DNA of 64,000 bases from Cellulomonas sp. KH9 (GCF_900114185.1 NZ_FOSE01000003.1:186001-250000), one strand, 5' to 3'; positions 26,865-34,862 are shown, counted from the stretch's first letter. Program-made: numbers and translations. Notes: generated by a model from the letters alone, not told the origin.

Positions 26865-28391
26865 ATGCCGACGCGACCCACCCTGCGCCGGTGCGCCCTC
26901 GTCGCCCTCCTCGCCCTCGGCCTCGCCGGTTGCGTCGCGCCGAAGCACCAGGCCTCCGCCCCCACCTCGGCCGCGTCCGCGACCTCCGGGACGTCCGACC
27001 CGGCGCTCGCGCGCTTCTACGACCAGGTGCTGGAGTGGACGACCTGCGGCAGCGAGCAGTGCGCCGACGCCACGGTGCCGCTCGACTGGACGGAGCCCGA
27101 CGGGGACACCATCACGGTCGCGCTGCGCCGGGTGCCCGCGTCGTCGGGCGAGCCCGTCGGGTCGCTGCTCGTGAACCCCGGGGGGCCGGGGCGCTCGGCC
27201 ATCGACACCCTCGGCTTCTTCCGGCAGGTCGTCTCGCGCGAGGTGCTCGCGGCGTACGACCTGGTCGCGTTCGACCCGCGGGGCGTGCAGCACTCGTCGC
27301 CCGTGACGTGCGTGGAGCCCGCCGAGCTCGACGCCCTGACGTCGTGGGTGCCGGACCTCTCGACGGACGAGGGGATCGCGGAGGCCGTCGAGCGCAACGG
27401 GGAGTTCGGGCAGGCGTGCCTGGAGCGCACCGGTCCGCTGCTCGGGCACGTCGACACCGTCAGCGCGGCGCGGGACATGGACGTGCTGCGTGCCGCCCTG
27501 GGCGACGAGGCCCTGACGTACCTGGGGTTCTCCTACGGCACCGAGCTGGGCGCGACCTACGCGGCGCTGTTCCCCGAGCGCGTCGGGCGCATGGTGCTGG
27601 ACGGTGCGATGGACCCGACGCTCGACTCCGGTGAGGTGGCCGCCGGGCAGGCCGCCGGCTTCGAGGGTGCGCTGCGCGCGTACGTGGCCGACTGCCAGGC
27701 CGGTGCCGCGTGCCCCCTGGACGGCGACGTCGACGCCGGGCTGACGCAGATCACCCGCATGTTCGACCGGATCGCCGCGAACCCGCTGCCCACCGGCACG
27801 GACCGCGAGCTGACCCTGGCGCTCGCGTTCAGCGGCGTCGCCGCGCCGCTGTACGCGCAGGCGAGCTGGCCGCTGCTCACGCAGGCGCTGACCGCGGCGA
27901 TCGAGGAGGGCGACGGGTCGGTGCTGCTGCAGCTCGCCGACAGCTACTACGGGCGCGCCCCCGACGGCACGTACTCCTCGAACCAGAACGAGGCGTTCTC
28001 CGCGATCCTGTGCCTGGACGACCGCCCGTCGGCCGACCCGGACGACATGCGCGCGGACGCGGCGGAGGTCGCGGCGGTCGCCCCCACGGTCGGGCGGTTC
28101 TTCTCCTACGGCGGCGTGGCGTGCGAGGCGTGGCCGGTGCCCGCCGTCGGCGCGCTGGAGTCGTACGCCGCGGACGGTGCCGCACCCGTCCTGGTGATCG
28201 GCACGACGAACGACCCGGCGACGCCGTACGCGTGGGCGGAGCAGCTCGCGGAGATCATGTCCTCCGGCGTGCTGCTCACCTACGAGGGCGAGGGGCACAC
28301 CGCGTACGGCCGCTCGAACCAGTGCGTCAAGGGCGCCGTGGACACCTACCTGCTCACCGGTGAGGCGCCGGCCGACGGGACCCGCTGCTGA
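26865..28391 (+). CDS. Secreted TAP-type alpha/beta-hydrolase lipoprotein
   Basis: This 508-residue lipoprotein hydrolase resembles Streptomyces tripeptidyl aminopeptidases (SlpD/SlpE) and mycobacterial CaeA/Hip1. A lipobox LAGC (Cys23) ends the signal peptide. Catalytic triad: Ser223 in GFSYG, Asp450 in GTTNDPATPY and His478 in GEGHTAYG. The oxyanion motif is NPGGPGRS, and a TAP C-terminal domain follows. Several Cys suggest disulfides outside the cell. ATG 26865 lies 6 bases after TACCGT (26853-26858). It probably trims peptides at the cell surface. Confidence 0.92.
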   Translation: MPTRPTLRRCALVALLALGLAGCVAPKHQASAPTSAASATSGTSDPALARFYDQVLEWTTCGSEQCADATVPLDWTEPDGDTITVALRRVPASSGEPVGSLLVNPGGPGRSAIDTLGFFRQVVSREVLAAYDLVAFDPRGVQHSSPVTCVEPAELDALTSWVPDLSTDEGIAEAVERNGEFGQACLERTGPLLGHVDTVSAARDMDVLRAALGDEALTYLGFSYGTELGATYAALFPERVGRMVLDGAMDPTLDSGEVAAGQAAGFEGALRAYVADCQAGAACPLDGDVDAGLTQITRMFDRIAANPLPTGTDRELTLALAFSGVAAPLYAQASWPLLTQALTAAIEEGDGSVLLQLADSYYGRAPDGTYSSNQNEAFSAILCLDDRPSADPDDMRADAAEVAAVAPTVGRFFSYGGVACEAWPVPAVGALESYAADGAAPVLVIGTTNDPATPYAWAEQLAEIMSSGVLLTYEGEGHTAYGRSNQCVKGAVDTYLLTGEAPADGTRC

Positions 28392-28469
28392 CTTTGGTGT
28401 CCGGGCGTGCGCCGGGTACAGTGGGCGCGCTCGCCGATCGGTCGCGCACGTGCGCGGTCGGACGACGAT

Positions 28470-28542
28470 GCCGCCTTAGCTCAGTCGGCAGAGCGTCTCA
28501 CTCGTAATGAGAAGGTCAAGGGTTCGATTCCCTTAGGCGGCT
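28470..28542 (+). tRNA. tRNA-Thr (anticodon CGU)
   Basis: This is a complete cloverleaf of 73 bases. The acceptor stem is GCCGCCT/AGGCGGC, the D stem GCTC/GAGC, and the anticodon stem TCTCA/TGAGA around CTCGTAA, with anticodon CGT at 28503-28505 reading ACG. The T arm is AAGGG-TTCGATT-CCCTT. The discriminator base is T and no CCA is encoded. A 16-bp terminator follows directly. Confidence 0.97.
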
Positions 28543-28546
28543 CCGG

Positions 28547-28583
28547 GACGAAGGCCCCGCACGGTGCGTGCGGGGCCTTCGTC
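28547..28583 (+). terminator. 16-bp terminator hairpin after tRNA-Thr
   Basis: Arms 28547-28562 and 28568-28583 are perfect complements around a GGTGC loop. It starts 4 bases after the tRNA 3' end, is GC-rich and lacks a long U-tract. Confidence 0.85.
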
Positions 28584-28704
28584 GTCCCCGGCGGGGGACG
28601 GCCCGGGTCGCACCACGGACGGAGGTCCCGGGTCCGGGGTCGCGCGTCCTTCTAGCCTGCGGGAACGGCCCGAGAGGGCAGGGCGCATCGGCAAGGAGGC
28701 CGAC

Positions 28705-28896
28705 ATGCACGTCCGTCCGTACCACTCCGCTCGCAGCAACGCCCCGCACGTCTTCCACGAGGACGACGACTGCCCCGCCGGTCGGACCCTCGCGTGGTTC
28801 GACAAGGTCGAGGGCACCGAGGGCTGCGAGCCGTGCCCGCAGTGCGTCCGCACCGCGGCGACGTGCCCGGAGCATCCGGTGGGTGCAACGCACTGA
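28705..28896 (+). CDS. Small Cys-rich protein (63 aa), possible zinc ribbon
   Basis: This 63-residue protein has AAGGAGG 5 bases before ATG 28705; the upstream in-frame extension covers the tRNA terminator and is not credible. It contains a C-terminal cluster CEPCPQC with a later CPEH, which could bind one zinc, and a His/Asp-rich centre (HVFHEDDDCPAG). It looks like a small conserved actinobacterial protein, but I cannot assign a function. It precedes the LiaF-like gene by 52 bases, which has its own -10 element. Confidence 0.75.
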   Translation: MHVRPYHSARSNAPHVFHEDDDCPAGRTLAWFDKVEGTEGCEPCPQCVRTAATCPEHPVGATH

Positions 28897-28948
28897 CCTG
28901 CGACTTCGGTCCGTGACGGTGGGGCCGGCAGCCGATAGCGTGGGGGTC

Positions 28949-29659
28949 GTGGACGGTCGTCGCTCGCTCGGTCAGGTGCTCCTCGGTGTGCTCGTCGTGC
29001 TCGCGGGGGTGGTGCTGCTGCTGGAGCGGACCGGCGTCGTCGAGATCGACCTGGGCATGGTCGCCTCGACGCTGTGGCCGCTGCTGGTGGTGCTGGCCGG
29101 TCTGACGTCGCTGCTGCTCGTGCCGCGGGCGTGGTTCGGCCCGGTCGTCATCACGGCCGCCGGTGTGGTGCTGCTGCTGGACCGGCTCGACGTGCTCGAC
29201 GTCGACGTGTGGGACTACCTGTGGCCGGTCGCGGTGATCCTCATCGGCCTGGGCATCACGTTCGGCGCCGCGTCGCGCGAGCAGCAGGACGACCGCATCA
29301 CGGCGCTCGCCTTCTGGTGGGGCACGGAGCGGCGCAGCCGGTCCCCGCACTTCCGGTCCGCGAGCCTGACGGCGATCATGGGCGGCGTCGAGCTGGACCT
29401 GCGCGAGGCCGACATCCAGGGCACCGCACGCATCGACGTGTTCACGTTCTGGGGCGGGGTGGACATCAAGGTGCCCCGCACCTGGGACGTCCGCACGTCG
29501 GGGCTGCCGCTGCTCGGTGGCTGGGAGAACAAGACCCAGCCGCCCGTCGGCGGCGGGCCCGTGCTCGACGTCCGCATCGTGGCGATCATGGGGGGCGCCG
29601 AGGTGCGGCACGGCAAGAAGCAGGCCGAGCCGGTGGTCACCGACGCGCCCGTCGTCTGA
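28949..29659 (+). CDS. LiaF-like membrane protein (LiaI/LiaF transmembrane region plus LiaF C-terminal domain)
   Basis: This 236-residue protein has four hydrophobic helices arranged as two pairs (LGQVLLGVLVVLAGVVLLLE; LWPLLVVLAGLTSLLLV; FGPVVITAAGVVLLLD; LWPVAVILIGLGITF). A cytosolic beta-rich domain follows with the repeating LTAIMGGVELDLREADI / VDIKVPRTWDV / RIVAIMGGAEV pattern of cell-wall-active-antibiotic response proteins. LiaF in Firmicutes modulates the LiaRS stress system; no liaRS genes are adjacent here, so the partner is unknown. GTG 28949 lies 7 bases after TAGCGT (28936-28941). Confidence 0.85.
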   Translation: MDGRRSLGQVLLGVLVVLAGVVLLLERTGVVEIDLGMVASTLWPLLVVLAGLTSLLLVPRAWFGPVVITAAGVVLLLDRLDVLDVDVWDYLWPVAVILIGLGITFGAASREQQDDRITALAFWWGTERRSRSPHFRSASLTAIMGGVELDLREADIQGTARIDVFTFWGGVDIKVPRTWDVRTSGLPLLGGWENKTQPPVGGGPVLDVRIVAIMGGAEVRHGKKQAEPVVTDAPVV

Positions 29660-29668
29660 CGCCTGCGG

Positions 29669-30012
29669 TCAGCCGCCGACGAACGTCAGGGACTCCCCGA
29701 GCAGCACCCGCCAGACGTCGGGGTCGTCCGACGCGACCGCCACCCACTCGCGCATCGGCGGCCGGCCCGTCGGGAAGGGCAGCCGTCGCCGGACGCGACC
29801 AGTGCGGCCACCCTGTCGGCGGGGAGCTTGACCACCAGCCGGTCCTCGGGCGTGAAGGCGGCGATGCGGCCCTCGACGCGCAGCATCGCGGTGCCGACGT
29901 GCCGCCGGCCGTCCGCGGGCAGCACCACGCCGGGCACGTCGGCGAGCTCCTGCGCCACCCGGTGCAGGCGCTCCTCCGCCGCCGCGTGGGCGGGCGTGTC
30001 ACGGTCGGCCAC
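29669..30012 (-). pseudogene. TfoX/Sxy-like protein gene broken by a frameshift
   Basis: The minus-strand frame from ATG 30012 encodes a TfoX N-domain-like start (AEERLHRVAQELADVPGVV, then RLVVKLPADRVAALVASGDG) and then shifts into nonsense. The expected end (FPTGRPPMREWVAVASDDPD, then VWRVLLGESLTFVGG and a TGA at 29671-29669) is present in another frame. Joining the frames near 29780 needs one extra base and gives about 114 residues, the size of actinobacterial TfoX/Sxy proteins. Either the gene is a recent pseudogene or the sequence lacks one base there. It converges with the LiaF-like gene. Confidence 0.8.
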
Positions 30013-30039
30013 GGGCCGATCGTCGGACGGGACCCCGTG

Positions 30040-30062
30040 GGCCGCGCGGCGGTCGCGCGGCC
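30040..30062 (-). terminator. 9-bp hairpin after the repeat-bearing DUF3806 gene
   Basis: GGCCGCGCG (30040-30048) pairs with CGCGCGGCC (30054-30062) around a 5-base loop, 23-45 bases downstream of the stop at 30085 on the minus strand. It also lies just upstream of the TfoX-like gene start. Confidence 0.5.
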
Positions 30063-30084
30063 GCTCCGGGGTGCCGCCGGACGG

Positions 30085-31605
30085 TCAGAGGACCGGTGCC
30101 GACTGCCCGACGACGAGCGGTCCGCCGACCTCGTGGCCGCCGCGCTCGTCGTGCGTGTACGAGTGCGCGACCCGGATGCCGGGGCGGCCCGCCGCGGACG
30201 CGTCGACGACGACCCGGGGGTGGGGGCGCGTCGCGTCGGCCGGGCTGGTCCACGCGACCGCGGCCGCCGTGTACCCGCCGGACCGGGCCGCGTCGCGCGC
30301 CTGCGCCAGGCCGGCGTCGGAGTGCGGGAAGTCCAGCACCTCGACGTCGTACCCCTCGCGCACCAGCACGAACGGGGCGGACCCCGCGGCGTCCGCGACG
30401 GCCCGGTCCAGCGCGAGCTCGAGGGCCCGCAGCGCCAGGTCCTGCACCCGCTCCGAGGGGCGGTGCGGCAGGTCCTCCGGCGTGAGGTGCTGGTGCGCCG
30501 TGACCGGCAGGCCGCGACCGGGCGTGACGGTCGACTGCGGCGCGACGGCGGGCTCCTCGACGAGCGAGGGCTCCTCGACGAGCGCGGGGTCCTCGACGAG
30601 CGAGGGCGCCGCGGCCACGTCGGCCGCGAACGGCTCGGACGCGTCCTCGACGAACGTCGGGGTCCAGGCGGGCGGCTCGTCGGCGGCGTCGTCGGGTCCG
30701 GTGTCCTCGACGAACGTGGGGGTCCAGGCGGCGGGCTCCGGGGAGGTGACCGGGAGGTCGGCGTCGTCGGGCCCGGTGTCCTCGACGAACGTGGGCGTCC
30801 AGGCGGCGGGCTCCGGGGAGGTGACCGGGAGGTCGGCGTCGTCGGTCCCGGTGCCCTCGACGAACGTCGGGGTCCACGCGGCAGGCTCCCGGGCGGGGTC
30901 GTCGAGCCCGGCGTCGCGCGCGGCCAGGTCGCTGCCGGTGTCCTCGACGAACGTCGGGCTCCAGGCGGCGGGCTGCGGGGCGGGCTCGTCGGGCGCGGTG
31001 TCCTCGACGAACGTGGGGGTCCACGCGGCGGGCTGCGGGGCGGGCTCGTCGGCGGGGGAGTCCGGGGCCACGGCCGGCGCCCGGGCCGGCTCGGGCGCGG
31101 TCGCGGCGGGTGCCTGCTCGGAGGCGGGCGCAGGGTGCTGCGTGGGGACCTGCTGCCGGCCGGACACCAGGTGCGCGGCCGCCCGCTGGACGTAGTCGAC
31201 CGTCCACGAGGCCGACCGCACACGCCAGCGCTGGTGGGCGTCGAGCACGGGCAGGACGGGCATGTGGGGCCGGTCCGGCACCAGCACGCCGGGGGTCGCA
31301 CCGTCGGGGCCGGGGCACATCATCCACACCGCGTCGGTGACCGACGCGAGCAGGAGGTCGCCGACCGCGATCCCGAGCGCGGCGGACACGCCGGCGGGTG
31401 CGGGTGCGTCCGCCGGGTGCGTCTGCAGCAGGCGCGCCCAGCGTGCGTCGAGCGCCGCGGCGTCGCGCGCGTCGGTGCCGTCCTCCTGCAGCCAGGCGCG
31501 CAGGCGGTCGAGGTGGGCGGACTCCCCGGGAGTCAGCGGGCGTGCGAGCAAGGGTGCCGTGGGGGCGGCGGACCTCGCCGCGGGCGCGGGCGAGACGGTG
31601 TCCAT
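30085..31605 (-). CDS. DUF3806-like protein with six AWTPTFVED repeats
   Basis: This 506-residue protein has no signal peptide or membrane helix. Residues about 25-145 look like a DUF3806 domain (ALDARWARLLQTHP; ALGIAVGDLLLASVTDAVWM; LVPDRPHMPVLPVLDAHQRW). Residues about 185-325 hold six copies of a PAAWTPTFVED(T) motif spaced by acidic Asp/Gly/Pro linkers; two copies come from a 75-bp tandem duplication. A further acidic stretch (SLVEDPALVEEPSLVEEP) leads to a C-terminal alpha/beta domain of about 150 residues (FVLVREGYDVEVLDFPHSDAG) that I cannot name. The role is unknown; the regular Trp/Phe motifs suggest multivalent binding (inference). Confidence 0.8.
   Translation of the reverse strand: MDTVSPAPAARSAAPTAPLLARPLTPGESAHLDRLRAWLQEDGTDARDAAALDARWARLLQTHPADAPAPAGVSAALGIAVGDLLLASVTDAVWMMCPGPDGATPGVLVPDRPHMPVLPVLDAHQRWRVRSASWTVDYVQRAAAHLVSGRQQVPTQHPAPASEQAPAATAPEPARAPAVAPDSPADEPAPQPAAWTPTFVEDTAPDEPAPQPAAWSPTFVEDTGSDLAARDAGLDDPAREPAAWTPTFVEGTGTDDADLPVTSPEPAAWTPTFVEDTGPDDADLPVTSPEPAAWTPTFVEDTGPDDAADEPPAWTPTFVEDASEPFAADVAAAPSLVEDPALVEEPSLVEEPAVAPQSTVTPGRGLPVTAHQHLTPEDLPHRPSERVQDLALRALELALDRAVADAAGSAPFVLVREGYDVEVLDFPHSDAGLAQARDAARSGGYTAAAVAWTSPADATRPHPRVVVDASAAGRPGIRVAHSYTHDERGGHEVGGPLVVGQSAPVL
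30701..30850. repeat. 75-bp tandem duplication inside the AWTPTFVED-repeat gene
   Basis: Bases 30701-30775 and 30776-30850 are nearly identical (a few substitutions) and encode two 25-residue units. Near-identity at silent positions indicates recent unequal crossing-over or slippage. Other copies of the core motif in the same gene are more diverged. Confidence 0.9.
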
Positions 31606-31773
31606 GCCCGCTCATCGGCGTCGCCGGCGCGCGCCTTGAGGACCCGGACGTGTGAGTCGTGGTGACCGCGCCGTCCCGACGCGCCCGGCCCTGCCCCCGC
31701 CCACCCGGCGTCCCGGGTGCGCCCCTCGCCACCGGCGTCCCGCCCGGTGGCGCTCCGCGCGGGCTCGGCTACC

Positions 31774-32838
31774 GTGACGACGGTCCCCGGGGAGGTCCTC
31801 ATCCGTCGCGTCGCCGTCGCCGCCGTCACCGCGGCCTCCCTCGCCCTCGGGGTGGGCGTGGGCGTGCAGACCTGGACCGCGGCCGAGCGACGCGAGGCGC
31901 AGGCCGCGCGGGAGGCGGCGCTCGGGCGCGTCGACGACGCGCTCGCGGTGGTGCACGCGGACGTGGCCGCCCGGGCCGTCGAGGGGGCGACGTCCGACGC
32001 GGCGGGGTCGTCCGCCCTGCTGACCGGCGCCCGCTCCGCGCTCGCGGCGGCGCTCGCGCACGGGCAGCAGACGCTGGAGGCGTCCGCGGACCGCGTCGGT
32101 GACGACGAGGCGCCACGCACCGCGCTGGCCGCGCACCTCGCGGCGGGCCGCGCGGCGGCACCCACCGCGTCGCCGCTGGTCGCGCGACGACTGACGGCCG
32201 AGCTGACTGCCGCCGAGCAGGCCGTGCACGCGGCGGTCGCGGCGGAGCAGGCCCGCGTGGCCGAGCAGGAGGCGGCCCGGGCCGCGGCCGAGGCCGCGCG
32301 GGCGGCGCGGGCGACCACCCGGCCCGGGACCCCCGCGCCCGCGGCGGGCGGGGGTGCCGACCGCTGCGCGACGACCTACGGCGGCCCCGCGTTCTACACG
32401 TCGGTGCCCACGGAAGGGGGTGACGGGTCGAACGGCCGGCTGCCGCCCTCCGCGCTCACCGCCGTGTCCTGGACGCGCGACTCCCGCGGCACCCCCTTCT
32501 ACCTGCGCGCCGACGCGGCGGCCGCGCTCGAGCGGCTCAACCGGGCGTTCCGTGCCGCGCTCGGGCACGACCTCGCGCTGGACCTCACGTACCGCGACCT
32601 CGACACCCAGGTGGCGATGCGCGAGGCGCTCGGGTCGGTCGCGGCCGTGCCCGGCACGTCCTCGCACGGCACCGGCCTGGCCCTGGACGTGCCGGAGCTG
32701 CCCTGCGAGTACGGCTGGGACTCCCCGGCGCGCGCCTGGCTGGTGGCCCACGGCCCCGCGTACGGCTGGGTCTCGCCCACGTGGGCCCGGCAGGGCGGCT
32801 CGAACCCCGAGTACTGGCACTACGAGTACCGGGGGTGA
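31774..32838 (+). CDS. VanY-type D-alanyl-D-alanine carboxypeptidase (peptidase M15)
   Basis: This secreted protein has a signal-peptide-like start (RRVAVAAVTAASLALGVGVG), a long Ala/Arg helical stretch predicted as coiled coil (about 130 residues), and a C-terminal M15 zinc peptidase domain with SSHGTGLALDV and YWHYEYRG carrying the metal and catalytic His/Asp/Glu. It would cleave the D-Ala-D-Ala end of peptidoglycan stems. The start is unresolved. GTG 31774 gives 354 residues, but the best ribosome-binding site (GGGGAGG, 31788-31794) points to an ATC codon at 31801, exactly where the signal peptide begins. The domain call is firm, the start is not. Confidence 0.85.
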   Translation: MTTVPGEVLIRRVAVAAVTAASLALGVGVGVQTWTAAERREAQAAREAALGRVDDALAVVHADVAARAVEGATSDAAGSSALLTGARSALAAALAHGQQTLEASADRVGDDEAPRTALAAHLAAGRAAAPTASPLVARRLTAELTAAEQAVHAAVAAEQARVAEQEAARAAAEAARAARATTRPGTPAPAAGGGADRCATTYGGPAFYTSVPTEGGDGSNGRLPPSALTAVSWTRDSRGTPFYLRADAAAALERLNRAFRAALGHDLALDLTYRDLDTQVAMREALGSVAAVPGTSSHGTGLALDVPELPCEYGWDSPARAWLVAHGPAYGWVSPTWARQGGSNPEYWHYEYRG

Positions 32839-32840
32839 CG

Positions 32841-32862
32841 GCGTCCCGGCCGGCCGGGACGC
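32841..32862. terminator. 22-bp perfect palindrome between convergent genes
   Basis: Bases 32841-32862 are self-complementary end to end (11-bp arms, no loop), lying between the convergent stops of the VanY-type peptidase and the LigD-domain gene. The symmetry suits a bidirectional terminator. Confidence 0.6.
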
Positions 32863-32884
32863 GTCGGACGCCCGGCCCGGCGCG

Positions 32885-33949
32885 TCAGCGGGGGCGGTCG
32901 CGGTCCTTGCTGGGCTGCACGCGCTTGGGCTCGCCCGGCATCTTCGGGTACTCCGGCGGGTAGGGCAGGTCGCCGTGCCCCTCGTCGCTCTCCTGACGGT
33001 CCGCGAGCTCCAGCAGGGAGTCCAGGCGGTACCGGGGCGTGCCCCCGGCCACGAGCGGGGCGAACAGGTCACCGACGGCCGCGAACCGGGCGGGCATGGT
33101 CGACACGTCGAAGTCGTCCGGGTGCGCGTCGCCGACCTCGTCCCACGTCAGCGGCGCCGACACCGTCGCGCGCGGGTTGGAGCGGATCGAGTACGCGGAC
33201 GCGATCGTGCGGTCCCGGGCCATCTGGTTGTAGTCGACGAAGATCTTGCGGCCGCGCTCCTCCTTCCACCACCGCATCGTCACCTGGTCGGGCAGGCGGC
33301 GCTCCAGCTCGCGGCCGAACGCGATGGTGGCGCGGCGGGCGTCGGTGAACGTCCACTCCGGCTCGATCGGCACGAAGACGTGCAGCCCTCGCCCGCCCGA
33401 CGTCTTGGGGGTCCCCTCCATCCCGTGCTCCGCGAGCAGCTCGCGCACGTGCGGGGCGACGCGCGCGGCGTCGGCGAAGTCGGTGCCCGGCTGCGGGTCG
33501 AGGTCGATGCGCACCTGGTCGGGCCGGTCGACGTCGTCGCGCACCACCGGCCACGGGTGGAAGGTCAGGGTCCCCAGGTTCGCGGCCCACGCCACGACCG
33601 CCAGCTCGGTGGGCGCCACCTCGTCGGCGGTGCGCCCCGAGGGGAAGGCGATGCGGGACGTCTCGACGTACCCCGGTGCGCCCTGCGGGACCCGCTTCTG
33701 GTAGAACGCGTCACCCGAGGAGTCCTGCCGGGTCGCCATGCGGGCGCCCTCGAAGACGCCCTTCGGCCAGCGCTCCAGGGTGGTGGGGCGGTCACGCAGC
33801 GCGCCGAGGATCCCGTCGCCCACGGCCAGGAAGTACTGCACCACGTCCAGCTTGGTCAGGCCGCGCTCCGGGAACACGACGCGGTCCGGGCTGCTGACCC
33901 GCACCGTGCGCCCCCGGACGTCCAGCTCCACCGCCGAGGTCTGTGCCAT
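32885..33949 (-). CDS. Stand-alone LigD-type polymerase/primase domain protein
   Basis: This 354-residue protein matches the AEP-type polymerase domain (PolDom) of bacterial NHEJ ligase D. Seen: RVVFPERGLTKLDVVQYF, RWPKGVFEGARMATRQDS, metal-binding RIDLDPQPGTDF, TSGGRGLHVFVPIEP, and IFVDYNQMARDRTIASAYS with the third acidic residue. Ligase and nuclease domains are absent, and no ku gene is in the window. Such proteins fill gaps or insert ribonucleotides during repair. ATG 33949 lies 7 bases after a minus-strand TACGGT, fitting a leaderless start. A Lys/Arg/Pro-rich tail ends the protein. Confidence 0.93.
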   Translation of the reverse strand: MAQTSAVELDVRGRTVRVSSPDRVVFPERGLTKLDVVQYFLAVGDGILGALRDRPTTLERWPKGVFEGARMATRQDSSGDAFYQKRVPQGAPGYVETSRIAFPSGRTADEVAPTELAVVAWAANLGTLTFHPWPVVRDDVDRPDQVRIDLDPQPGTDFADAARVAPHVRELLAEHGMEGTPKTSGGRGLHVFVPIEPEWTFTDARRATIAFGRELERRLPDQVTMRWWKEERGRKIFVDYNQMARDRTIASAYSIRSNPRATVSAPLTWDEVGDAHPDDFDVSTMPARFAAVGDLFAPLVAGGTPRYRLDSLLELADRQESDEGHGDLPYPPEYPKMPGEPKRVQPSKDRDRPR

Positions 33950-34115
33950 GGGTCACACCGTAGAGGTCGGCGCCCACGCGCGCCCTCCGCGGGCGTCCGG
34001 GCGGCTGCCCCCCGGGGGCGGGCCGGGGTCGTCTCAGGGTCGGGTCCGGGGCCGCCCCGGAGGCGTCCACGCGGACGGCCGTCCAGACTCGTCGTACCGA
34101 CGACGAGGAGGACCG

Positions 34116-34349
34116 ATGGACGGCATACGTGGGGCGTTCGCCCGGGCAGGGCTGGTGCGACCGCAGAACGGACGGTGGCTGGCGGGGGTGTGCGCGGGTG
34201 TCGCGGCACGCACCGGGATCGACGCGTGGATGGTGCGCCTCGCGCTGCTGCTCCTGACGATCCTGCCCGGCAGCGCGGTCGTCGTGTACGCGGTGCTGTG
34301 GTTCTGCATGCCCCCGCAGGGGTGGGTGCCGCCGACCCGGACGGCCTGA
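34116..34349 (+). CDS. PspC-domain membrane protein
   Basis: This 77-residue protein is essentially one PspC domain: RPQNGRWLAGVCAGVAARTGID followed by a membrane segment (MVRLALLLLTILPGSAVVVY) and VLWFCMPP. PspC proteins sense or respond to envelope stress. ATG 34116 has GAGGAG 5 bases upstream. It lies 7 bases before the anti-sigma-type ATPase gene and may share its transcript. Confidence 0.88.
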   Translation: MDGIRGAFARAGLVRPQNGRWLAGVCAGVAARTGIDAWMVRLALLLLTILPGSAVVVYAVLWFCMPPQGWVPPTRTA

Positions 34350-34356
34350 CCGCATC

Positions 34357-34860
34357 GTGCTGGTCACCCGTCCGGGTCGTGGTCCCAGGCGGCAGGACGG
34401 CGTCTCGTCGGGCACGCTGGTGCCTGTGGGAGAAGTCCGTGACCTTCGCAGCCGCCGCGGCACCCCCCCGCCCGTGCTCGACGACGAGGTGGTCCTGACC
34501 GCCGAGCGCAGCGCCCCTCGGCACGCACGTCACTGGGTCATGCGGGCCATCGCCGGAGCGGGTGTCGGAGGTGCGTCCAACCAGGTCATCGAGCTGCTCG
34601 CGGGTGAGCTCGTGTCCAACGCGGTGATCCACGGGCCGGCCGGCGAGCCGGTCCGCGTGGCCGTGCGCGTCGACGGTGGCGTCGTGCGCGTCGCCGTCAC
34701 CGACCGCGGGGGCGGCGTGCCGCGGGTCCGGCACCCCGAGCCCACCGAGCCCAACGGGCGGGGCATGGCCCTGGTCGACGCGCTGTCCACCGCGTGGGGC
34801 TCGGCCCGGCTGCCCGACGGCGGCACGACCGTGTGGTTCGAGGTCGAGACCGACGACTGA
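34357..34860 (+). CDS. Anti-sigma-factor-type serine kinase/ATPase (HATPase_c_2)
   Basis: This protein of up to 167 residues is a GHKL ATPase of the RsbW/SpoIIAB type. Seen: N-box ELLAGELVSNAVIHG, G1 box VTDRGGGVP and G2 box PNGRGMALVDALS. Such proteins bind sigma factors or phosphorylate anti-anti-sigma partners; many actinobacterial copies are orphans like this one. GTG 34357 gives the longest form; GTG 34420, 21 codons later, is also plausible. An ECF sigma gene lies 2 kb downstream, but classic RsbW partners are SigB-type, so no link is claimed. Confidence 0.83.
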   Translation: MLVTRPGRGPRRQDGVSSGTLVPVGEVRDLRSRRGTPPPVLDDEVVLTAERSAPRHARHWVMRAIAGAGVGGASNQVIELLAGELVSNAVIHGPAGEPVRVAVRVDGGVVRVAVTDRGGGVPRVRHPEPTEPNGRGMALVDALSTAWGSARLPDGGTTVWFEVETDD

Positions 34861-34862
34861 CG

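Noticed and set aside
28470-28896. tRNA-Thr as an integration site for a mobile element
   Set aside because: No integrase, excisionase or direct copy of the tRNA 3' end is seen downstream; the tRNA is followed by its own terminator.
28705-31605. A defence island or CRISPR-like locus in the repeat-rich accessory region
   Set aside because: The repeats are direct, tandem, in-frame coding units with no spacers, and no cas, toxin-antitoxin, reverse transcriptase or restriction genes are adjacent.
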